NCBI GenBank assembly: GCA_028386065.3
Contig: JAKUCV010007321.1
Span: 8,522 to 72,521, forward strand
Source: Turnera subulata
Taxonomy: Eukaryota; Streptophyta; Magnoliopsida; Malpighiales; Passifloraceae
Direction of reading: 5' to 3'
DNA length: 64,000 nt
A model generated the notes under the pieces. It saw only the letters and a program-made list of their open reading frames with translations. It had not been told where the DNA came from and made no database searches. The number at the start of each line of letters is the position of its first letter. Within the stretch, counting starts at the first letter, position 1. Shown here one piece after another: positions 23,514 through 32,477 of this stretch. Position numbers and translations under genes: made by a program.

Positions 23514-25112
23514 ATGGAAAGCATCTGGTTCTACCTACTTTATTTTGTTCTCTTTCTTATTCTTGCAATTAAGTTGAAGAAACAACCAAGGAAGAAGTTC
23601 AATCTCCCACCAAGCCCACCATCTTTTCCAATTATAGGTCATCTCCATCTCCTCAGACGACCCCCCCTCCACAGAACTTTCAACAATCTAGCAGAAAAAT
23701 ATGGCCCTGTCATCTCCATCCGGCTTGGATCCCGCTTAGCAGTAATTGTATCATCATCAGCAGCAGCTGAAGAGTGCTTGACCAAGAATGATATTGTTCT
23801 AGCCAACCGCCCTCCCTTTGCAAATGGCAGGTACCTGCAGTACAACTGCACTACCTTGGCTGCAGCTAGCTATGGTGATCATTGGCGCCACCTTCGCAAG
23901 CTCTGCACCATCGAAATCTTTTCTACTACTCGTCTCAACTCGTTTCGAGACATACGAAAGGATGAAGTGAAGAACTTGCTCACTAAAGTTCTTCATGACT
24001 CTAGAAATGGCTCAGGGAAGGTAGTGCTGAGGCCAATGTTTTTGGACATGAATTTCAATAACGTATTGAGGATGATTACAGGGAAGAAGTATGATGGTGA
24101 AGATGCCAAGGAAAACGCCGAGGAGGCGAGGATGTTTAGGGAGATGATGCAAGAATTCTCAGAACTAACCACGGTCACAAACTTGGGGGACTTGTTTCCC
24201 ATTTTGGAGTGGGCTGATGTTAGAATTGTGAAGAAGATGTCTCGGGTTGGCAAAAAGATGGATGCCTTCTTTCAACGTCTGGTTGATGCTCACAGAGCTG
24301 ATAATAAAGACAGAAATGCTATGATAGATCACTTGCTGGCTTTGCAGCGGGAAGAACCTGAGTATTACACCGATGAAATAATCAAAGGTCTTATTCTGGT
24401 AAGTTTCTATTCAATGAACTCTTTAAGGAAGGAACAGTGTTTCTTTTTTGCTAAGATAAAAAGGAAATGAAGTTGTTAGATGATTCTAAACAATTTTTTC
24501 CTGCAGGTGATGATGGTTGCAGGAACAAAGACCTCTGCTCTGACTCTAGAATGGACAATTTCCAACTTGCTCAACAATCCAGAAGTGCTAAACAAGGCTA
24601 AGAAAGAGTTGGAAGCTAATATTGGCGAAGACCGATTGGTAGATGAATCAGATTTCTCCAAACTTCCTTACCTTCAAAACATCATTTCTGAAAACTTAAG
24701 ACTGTATCCAGTTGCTCCACTTTTAGCTCCTCACTACTCATCTACAAGCTGTACCATTGGAGGATATGATGTGCCGGCAGGAACATTGATATTTATAAAC
24801 GCATGGGGCATTCAAAGGGATCCAAAATATTGGAACGATGCAACAAGTTTCAAGCCTGAGAGATTTGATGGTAGCACAGAAGGTTTCAAGTTCATGCCAT
24901 TTGGATTGGGAAGGAGGGCTTGTCCAGGAGAGGGACTTGCACACAGAATAATGATCTTGACTCTGGCTTCATTGCTTCAGTGCTTTGAGGTGGAAAGGAT
25001 TGGTGAAGAGGAAATTGAGATGAAAGAAAAAGCAATGACACTTATGCAAAGAGCTAACCCATTGGAGGTGAAGTGCAAAGCAAGGCCATGCCTAAGCAAG
25101 TTTCTCTCCTAA
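23514..25112 (+). CDS. Cytochrome P450, CYP81 family-like, with Asp-to-Lys change in the I-helix
   Basis: ER-anchored haem mono-oxygenase of plant specialised metabolism; CYP81 members act on isoflavones, lignans and glucosinolates, and the substrate here is unknown. Exons 23514-24398 and 24507-25112 give 1491 nt and 496 residues; the single phase-0 intron is at the position usual for A-type P450s. The N-terminal membrane anchor (YLLYFVLFLILAIKL) is followed by the hinge LPPSPPSFPIIGHLHLL. The ExxR motif is ENLR at 357-360, PERF is at 412-415, and the haem loop FGLGRRACPG has its Cys at 434. The oxygen-activation motif, normally AGTDTS, reads AGTKTS (Lys303). The acidic residue that normally helps deliver protons is therefore a base. 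Everything else looks functional, so this is either an assembly/sequencing variant, an enzyme with altered chemistry, or a recently inactivated copy. Confidence 0.92.
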
Positions 25113-25514
25113 GGCTATGAAGACATATATGTTAGCTTTTTTCTTTTCCTGATTAAATGAACATCAACTGATATTTGATGCAACAAAAGATTATGTGATG
25201 TAGTTTACAGAGGATTGAACTTCAAGAGAAGATTGTTATTAGAACAAAGGAACTATGTGTAATAACATTTAATTTGTATCCTTTTGCTGCTACTACAAAG
25301 TTTATGCCAAAAGATTGAATCTTTAGGACGAGTAAATATAAAACGGGCCTGGTGTTCTTTAGAAGGAAGCCCAGTTCTAGCTGACAGGCCCAAAACACTC
25401 ACTCTTTGAGAGTCATATCCATTATCCATGAGGATCTTAGTAGTGCAGAGGAAGAAGACAGAACAGAATCCAATAGAGGGTTCACAGATAATAAATAATC
25501 TTTCTTTTTTTAAT

Positions 25515-25523
25515 AAACCCTAA
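25515..25523 (+). promoter_or_regulatory. Telobox of NRP gene
   Basis: AAACCCTAA, the plant telobox typical of genes expressed in cycling cells, 86 bp upstream of a TATA box (TATAAATA, 25601-25608). Confidence 0.6.
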
Positions 25524-25703
25524 CTGCCGCTTGGACTTCACTAGAAAGAGTACCAAACAACAACAACTTAAAGAACACAGCTTTGCCTTTTCACCTTTCG
25601 TATAAATACCATCCTCCTCACTTAACAAAAACAAACCCATTACATTTTCCATTTCACTTTTCGCTAACCATAAAAACCCTCGCTTGGGATTTTTCATTTC
25701 CTC

Positions 25704-25724
25704 CTCTCTCTCTCTCTCTCTCTC
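25704..25724 (+). repeat. CT microsatellite in NRP leader
   Basis: A pure CT dinucleotide run in the 5' leader, between the TATA box (25601-25608) and the start codon at 25759. CT-rich leaders are common in highly expressed plant genes. Confidence 0.8.
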
Positions 25725-25758
25725 GCTTTTGTCTCTGTTGAAGCAGAAACAGAAAACA

Positions 25759-28700
25759 ATGGTGGCTGACAAAGGGAAGAAATCAAAGCTCAACGAAGAA
25801 GAGGAGGAATCTGATCACATTGATGGAGAGCTCGTCCTCTCCATCGAGAAGCTGCAGGAGGTCCAGGACGAGCTCGAGAAGGTTACCCTTTTGTTGTCCC
25901 TTGCATTATATGTTCTCTGTAAATACGTACATATAGACACTCTTTCGGATTTCGTAAGTGTTTTTTGTTTGAAAATGTGTCTTTTGCATGGTGGGTTGGT
26001 GTCCTTGAGGCTAAATTTGTTGCCTTTCCCCTGCTGATGATGTGGATTACTGGGTAGTTCATGGCTTTGGTGGTCTTTGATTTGGGTGAGAATGTGGTGA
26101 GGAATAGATATGAAAGGCTTGGACTTTTTCCTTCCGTGTTTGGAAGTCGAATGATGCAAAATTTATCAGCTGATGGAGATTGTATTCTTACTTGGCTTGG
26201 GTTTATAATGGAATGAGAAAATTGCTGGAGGCCATATTGGTCTGTCGGTTTTGTTCTATTGGTCTTGTTAGTTTTAGATGCTACCATTTTCAGAATATGA
26301 ATTTCTCTGTTTGCCTTTGAACACTGGGCTCACCATCCTAGAGGACAGAACAGCCTAGTTAGTTTGGCTGTGATGCCCGAAGTGAACTTGTATTTTGACA
26401 CTATTAATGCTGAGATTCTGTTGCTGTATAGTCATGGACATTTATATGGGTGATTTGCAAAGAAAGGTGGCGCCATTCTTGATGAATCTCATTTATATTT
26501 TAATCCTGTAAAGGTAGAGTGGAGCATTGATTATGTTTTCAGAATGTTCCATAGAGTATGTTACTAATTCATAAAGCTTGTTATCTGCTGTTGCACCTCA
26601 CAGATTAATGAAGAAGCTAGTGATAAAGTATTGGAAATTGAACAAAAGTACAATGAGGTGCGCAGGCCTGTCTACGCCAAAAGGAACGATATCATCAAAT
26701 CAATTCCTGACTTTTGGTTAACTGCTGTAAGTGGTTTATTTACTCTCAGATATTATAATTCAGTAATGTCTATCAGTCCAGTTCCTTATTGTGACACTTG
26801 AAATGCAGTTCCTAAGTCATCCTGCCCTTTGTGAACTTTTGACCGAGGAAGACCAAAAGGTATGCTATTTGAATATAACCGGTGCACTTGCTTTTTATGT
26901 AAGTTCATCATGTGCAGTTGCTTTGTATAGTAATCTTTTCTTTTTTTCTTTTGTTTCATTCCATCATTGATGATGTGCCACCAAGAGGCCCATTAGGGGC
27001 ATGGCCATCACAACTGGGGAAATGCCTCCTAGCAGTCTTCTCATGGCCTTGGCCGTCATTCCCCCCACCTTGGACCCTCAACTCGAGGGGCTAGTGATGA
27101 AGCCTAATCATTTAGGAGTCAAGAGCCTGGCTTCCTCGTGAGAATTGAGTAACAGCTCTCTCCCTAGAGGCTGTTTTCTGGACAATATAGTGATGGCTCC
27201 ATCACAAAACAGAGAATACCTATTGGGGAACCAAGCAGGCTGATAATTCATGATGTCACCCATATTTGTAGGCAACATTTTATTTAAGCTGTTGGAGATG
27301 GACCTTGAAATCAATTATGTTCTTAATTTTGTTGTTTTGACACTAGCGAAAACTTACTATGTATGATAATGCTTCTTTCATTGATGCAGATTTTCAAGTA
27401 TCTAGATTCACTTGAAGTAGAAGACTTCAAAGATGTGAAGTCTGGATATTCCATCGCATTTGTAAGTTTCTTTATCCGTTGCTACTTTTCTGTCCCTGAA
27501 TATAGTTCTAATGTTGCTTCCGTTTTTTGGCTTCTAATATTTTGATTAGGAGTTACTTAATTCTTTTGCCTACTTTTTGACATGCAATCCTCCATAAGTT
27601 CAATGTTATTGTTAACTCATAGTGTTTCTTTGTTCTTTTAGGGGAATGTTAATGGTGTTGCTGTTGCGCATTTACAATTTTAATTCTCTTCTATTTTTTT
27701 TCATGTGTCAACATCCAGCTTTTCAATGAGAATCCTCATTTTGAAGATACAAAGCTGACAAAATCATTTACATTCTCGGATGAGGGCACTACCATAATAA
27801 CTGGTACAAACATCAAGTGGAAGGAGGGCATGGTAATGCTGAGATCCTTGTTCCTGTGCATCCTTCTCTCACTCTCTTCTTCTAAACAGCTGATAGTGAA
27901 TTGTAAACTGTGAAGGGTGGTTCAAATGGAGTCAATCACGAGAAACAAGGGAATAAACGACCGCTGGCCGAGATGAGGTAGTTTCCTGTTATTAGGTGGC
28001 AGATCATTAGTAGGTAACCAAAAATTTTTTGCTAAATCATGGCATCCTTAAGAATATAGTTGGGAATGTAGGAAGCCTTTAATAATGTAGAATTGTTGTT
28101 GACATATTGAAGATTATAAAGAAATCTTTGTATTGGAATTTAAGGAAAATTGTGATCTTCTTATAGTGACATTGAAGATATATACTTCTTAGACAGGGTG
28201 CAACATTGTAGCTGGCCTATATGCTCTCTTCATGTCTTCATATCTTTCAAGATTGTTAACTCTAAGATTAGTTTTCTTTCTGGTTCATAAGAGTGTGCAA
28301 TGCAACAAAATGGGCACAAACTGAATAGAATTTGTTTCTGTAACCAAATCATCTCAACTTCTTGATCCAATGTTTTGATATACTGATCAGTCATATGGTA
28401 TCAGTCAATTTTTGCTCTTGACTATTACATTGTTAAGCTTTTTATTGGAAATAATATGGAAGTTTGTCATTCTTAACTGCAATTTGGTGTAAAAGCTTTC
28501 AAGAAGATGCGATGAAAGCAGCTTTCAGAGTTTTTTGTTTTGTTTGCTTGTCATATGTACTCATTGATGGTTTCCTTGATAATTTCATGAATGCAGCTTC
28601 TTCACTTGGTTCGCTGAAACTGAGCAGAAAGATATCTCAGAGCTGCATGATGAGGTTTCAGATGTTTTCCCATTTTTATTTTTTTGGGTTTAAGGGAGTT

Positions 28701-30076
28701 ACCTTAAATTTTCTTTATGGTTTGAGCACTTTCTCTTTCACGAAGTTGGATTTTATGCAACAAAAGAATAATGTGAAACTTGCTTTTAAAATTGAGGGAC
28801 AGATTTGAGAAAACATTGAAACATGTAACATTTCTGAGGTATTACCAATGGGCTTGTGGCTCATTGGCACTCTTGTGTCAAAAACACAAGAGGGGTGAGG
28901 TTTCACGTTCGAGTCTCACTCTCCTCGACTAGTATCAAAAAAAAACATTTCTGAGGTATTTCTGCATGATTTGCTTGCCTATGGTAAAAAACAGGTCTGA
29001 GGTTTTCCCTTGCACAATTGCAGGTGGCAGAGATAATTAAGGATGACTTGTGGCCCAATCCACTGAAGTACTTCAATAATGTAACGCTTAACTTTGTTCT
29101 CCTGGCTAGGGGATTAAATGAGATTTGTATTTTCTTTGAAATTTCATTGCCTGTTCACTGTTGTGCCAATTTTATTGTTTCAGGATGCTGATGAAGAGGA
29201 CTCTGAGGGGGATGAAGATGAGGAGGTAATGAAGATAAGATTCTGATAAATTTCATTGTGCATACCCAATAAAGCACGTGCGCTTGTTTATACGTCCGTC
29301 CATACACATCTGCATTGTCACATGGTTACTTAAACCTTAGCACCATGGAATGTATGCGGTTTATCAGAGAACTAGCTTCTTTTTTTTTTGAACCACCAGA
29401 GAACTACTAGTTGAAGTGAGACTTTTCTGGGACCACTCTATGTAACAAATCTAGTGACATAACTGATGCTCATCATGTGTGCTGCTGCTACTTGGAAGTT
29501 TTAAATATTAAGATTTTGGGGACAGATGGGAGATATTATATTCAGATTTTTGAGAATCAAAATGATATGCATGCTTCTTGGTTATAAGCAAACTCTGCTT
29601 GATACTTTTTTTTTTTTTTTTGATGAAAGTAATACACTGACGACTGATGATGTTCAGCCAGTTTCTCTGCTGATTGCTGAACCAGTGGTGCTTATTTCTG
29701 ATGCACCAAGGTATCCTCCCGTGCATGCATACACCACGCATTCCCTTTCAATTTCAATATCATCTCCAATGCCACAACTATCACAATAAAGTTCTTCCAA
29801 TGTGCTTCAGCAAACTGTGCTAGATAACATAATTACATCTGCGTGCCTTTTTGGAGTTGTATTGACAGCTATGCCGTTTTTGTGTGACAATATGAAAGTC
29901 GTTCAAGCTTCCATCAGTACCAGCAAATTTTTGAACTATCAATAGATACTCGTGCTGGGAAAAATGTATTTCTATTGTTCTATATTTTACCTGACCCGGA
30001 TGCTGTTTGTTTCTAGGAAAATGGCGATGACCAGGATGACGAAGAGGAAGAAGATGATAATGAGGAAGAGAACTGA
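25759..30076 (+). CDS. NRP1: NAP1-related protein (NRP1/SET-type histone chaperone)
   Basis: Nuclear histone H2A-H2B chaperone of the NAP/SET family, acting in nucleosome assembly and homologous recombination in plants. Ten exons: 25759-25881, 26604-26726, 26809-26859, 27390-27461, 27719-27832, 27916-27977, 28597-28654, 29024-29080, 29184-29225 and 30017-30076; 762 nt, 253 residues, close to the usual size. Order: acidic patch (EEEEES), dimerisation helix ([21 protein letters not shown] across the exon 1-2 join, continuing to [14 protein letters not shown]), and the earmuff/core with [27 protein letters not shown] and FNENPHF. WKEGM, FFTWF and [11 protein letters not shown] follow, and then a C-terminal acidic tail ([12 protein letters not shown]...). 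NRP1 and NRP2 are too similar to separate by eye. Intron 7 carries a SINE. Confidence 0.93.
28827..28843 (+). repeat. SINE target-site duplication, left
   Basis: AACATTTCTGAGGTATT, repeated exactly at 28944-28960. Confidence 0.9.
28844..28943 (+). mobile_element. tRNA-derived SINE in NRP intron 7
   Basis: A 100 bp insertion with perfect 17 bp target-site duplications. It has pol III internal promoter boxes: A-box TGGCTCATTGG (28857-28867) and B-box GTTCGAGTC (28907-28915). The body ends CTCCTCGACTAGTATC plus an A-run. The exact duplications mean a recent insertion. Diverged relatives occur at 13552-13634 and 15353-15436 on the other strand. Confidence 0.85.
28944..28960 (+). repeat. SINE target-site duplication, right
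   Basis: Second exact copy of AACATTTCTGAGGTATT, beginning within the SINE A-tail. Confidence 0.9.
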
Positions 30077-31180
30077 AGTTCCTGGCTTCATTCTTCCATT
30101 CAATGTTTGATACCGTGAAACGAAGTGCCTGAGTAGATATAGAGCGGAATAGTTTATGATATGTAGCTGTCTGCATTTCTTCCTCATTTTGCAGCTTTCA
30201 AAATGTTTGTTACGTAAGTGGTTTCTTAATGGTGTTTCCATCAGACAGCTCCAGTTTTGGATCATACTCTTTGTTTATGTTTTAGTTACGTGGTACTTTC
30301 ATAGAGCTGTTAACTAATTGGGATTGATGCCAAATAGAAATGGTAGAAAGGAGAAGATCTTGTTAAATCATGATTTGTTAGTTGTTTGAGTGTTACAGAT
30401 AGCTTAAAATTGTTTGATGTTAACCAAGCAATAGAAACTTCACAAGAAGGTTTACTGCAAGAAAGCACAAAAAATTGCAAGAAAAAGACTGTCTAAAATG
30501 TCATCCTATTGAAAACTGGGCAATGTGTAAAAAAGAGGACGCCTGCATCCTTTAGCTACTTGCTCAAGTCAATAGAAAGGGTAAGTTTTGAATATAATGC
30601 TTACTAGACTGTAAAATCCGCAACTGATTTGGATTGAAGTGGGACAGAAGGAATGGAGAGAATAAGCAGAAGCACGCACAAAATTCTTGCAACTGGTCTA
30701 GCTTCCTTTTAGGAGATGAGGCAAGGGAAGGGAACACAGAACTTACTGGTTACTATAATGGAGGTATTGTAAATTCAAGTGGTTTCAACTTCTACATATG
30801 AGATTACACATTTACGTTTTACTGAATAAACAAAGAGTCGATTTACTTTCCTTCCATCCTGCAATACTAATTGCTTTGAATTGCACAGTTTACCTTTCCC
30901 TCTTTTTTTAATCAAAACTCGTTATATTTCATTCATCTCATCAAACATGTAAAGAGAGTCCAGGGAGTTTGTGTGAGCTACTCTGGTACAAATTTTAAAC
31001 TTACCAAATGCGAAGACAAAACCATGATATCTTTCAAGATAGCAGAAAAATAAGAAAAGTCTTCAGAATGGAGATGATCGGCTTGTAAATTTGCTTGTAG
31101 TTCATTTACATACCGATAGTTCTCCCTCCTGAAGAGTTTCCTTCCTCTGGTATGGTATGGATAAACCCTGAGAAGTTTAG
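30077..31180. other. Intergenic, no gene seen
   Basis: 3' region of NRP followed by AT-rich unique sequence up to the miRNA cluster. On the minus strand it would be downstream of the MIR2275 cluster and could contain the end of its primary transcript. Confidence 0.55.
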
Positions 31181-31285
31181 AGGTCGGACGTAAGATATTG
31201 GAGGAAATTAAACCAAAACCAAAATCACAAGCCAGCCCGTGTGATGCTAATTGGTTTAGTTCCCTCCAATTCTTACATACGGCTT
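31181..31285 (-). ncRNA. MIR2275: MIR2275 family hairpin 1
   Basis: Foldback of about 105 nt with arms at 31183-31220 and 31248-31284 pairing at most positions. Read on the minus strand, the 3' arm gives a 22-nt candidate at 31191-31212 beginning TTTAATTTCCTCCAATATCT. From memory the grass miR2275 core is GTTTCCTCCAATATCTCA, so the match is close. The other arm contains AGAATTGGAGG, like known miR2275 star strands. miR2275 is a 22-nt trigger of 24-nt phasiRNAs in anthers. On the minus strand this is the last hairpin of three. Confidence 0.85.
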
Positions 31286-31330
31286 TTAAATATATGCACC
31301 GAAAAGAATTGGAAATCCCAATTGACTTTG

Positions 31331-31438
31331 GAGTCGGACATAAGATATTGGAGGAAACTAAATCTTGTTAGTACCATATTGTGTACAACAACGATGCAAC
31401 AATTGATTTAGTTTCCTACAATTCTTACATACGGCTCT
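31331..31438 (-). ncRNA. MIR2275: MIR2275 family hairpin 2
   Basis: Arms at 31332-31366 and 31401-31438. The minus-strand 3' arm candidate at 31341-31362 starts TTTAGTTTCCTCCAATATCT, the best match of the three to the miR2275 consensus (about two differences over 22 nt). It lies 150 bp from the equivalent point of hairpin 1. The stem has one mismatch against the star strand within the GGAGG block. Confidence 0.87.
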
Positions 31439-31478
31439 CAGAATTCACAGATAGTAAAAGCACAAAGTCGCAAATCTA

Positions 31479-31577
31479 CAAGTGGGAGCTAAGATATTGG
31501 AGCAAACTATACCAAGAACATAACATGTAACTCCCATTGGTCTAGTTTCCTCCAATTCTTAGATACCACTTTTAGAA
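31479..31577 (-). ncRNA. MIR2275: MIR2275 family hairpin 3, diverged
   Basis: Arms at 31481-31515 and 31537-31575; first hairpin on the minus strand. The candidate mature strand at 31490-31511 begins TATAGTTTGCTCCAATATCT, with two changes in the core relative to hairpin 2. The stem base has changed on both arms together, keeping pairs (see findings), so the foldback appears selected. It lies 149 bp from hairpin 2. Confidence 0.8.
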
Positions 31578-31681
31578 AGTATTAACTACAAAGCAGCACT
31601 CTATAGTGTATAGGGGCGTGGTAGGTGGTGAGTAGATGTTTAGCTTCAGTTTCCTTGAACAACAACACTAACTGCAGCTTT

Positions 31682-31690
31682 CTTTATATA
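31682..31690 (-). promoter_or_regulatory. TATA box for the MIR2275 primary transcript
   Basis: TATATAAAG on the minus strand, about 105 bp upstream of the first hairpin. Position and orientation fit a pol II promoter for a single polycistronic precursor. The assignment is inferred. Confidence 0.5.
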
Positions 31691-31691
31691 G

Positions 31692-32477
31692 GAGCCTAAT
31701 GGGTAGAGATGTCTTGGCCATTTAATAAAAGCACTAACCAGGACCTTAGACACTTAGACAAAGGCACATGACTACATGAGTTTTCCCTGAGCGGAACAAA
31801 TCGCGGGCCAGAGAACAATATCTCTGGTACGATTCTGTTAGAACTGAATTCTGTACAAGGGCATTGTAGGGTTTCAAATTAGTTGTACAATTGTTTGACC
31901 ATGGAAGTTATTATGTCCTAGCTCATTCTCGCCACTATATGCAGACAGCTTTTATAGAACTCAATTTGTGGAAAAAATGTCTGATATCTAATTTGAAAAC
32001 TTATTGAAATTGCACCAACTTCTATTTTTGTGTGAAAAAATTATAAATTCAACCAACTTCCACAAGGAAGGAAGCAGAATAGGGAAATTGATAATAAAGA
32101 GAATTTACAAAGTCAGTGACTTGCAAGTCGAGATATTATGTTTACAGTGAAAAATTCAGCCACCGCGCAAATACATCAGTGATGACAAAAAGTTCATAAT
32201 GTGAAAAATAATTTTAACTGCAAACATGTATAATCACTACTTGAAGGGTATGGAATTAACATGAGGGTTATGGATAAACCACTTCCTAAAAAGGATAAAA
32301 TTTATCAAGGCTACAGAGGGGAGCTGGCTGCAACAAGCGCAACCAAGAATACAACAGAATCATCGCCGAGTCTGTGTTACACTGAACTAATGTAAAGAAA
32401 TGTATTGCTGCTCAGTCCCGGTCTTTTCCGACCATTACCATCACGGGAAATGGGCAGCTAATCTATAAGTTCTATGT
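31692..32477. other. Intergenic, upstream of MIR2275 and 3' of THADA
   Basis: No coding region seen. It would hold the miRNA promoter and the THADA 3' untranslated region. Confidence 0.55.

Larger units (their letters stand above)
25113..25758. other. Intergenic, NRP promoter and leader
   Basis: Contains the P450 3' region and the promoter elements of the NAP1-related gene (telobox, TATA, CT-repeat leader). No further gene. Confidence 0.65.

Noticed and set aside
26960..27300. Possible transposon insertion in NRP intron 3
   Set aside because: The sequence is less AT-rich than neighbouring introns, but I find no terminal repeats, duplications or coding similarity.
28464..28808. A 114-codon ORF overlapping NRP exon 7
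   Set aside because: It lies mostly in intron sequence, in a frame different from the NRP coding frame, with Phe-rich chance translation.
31181..31577. Plus-strand miRNA precursors at the same hairpins
   Set aside because: Either strand can fold, but only the minus strand puts the miR2275-like core on the 3' arm and has a TATA box upstream.
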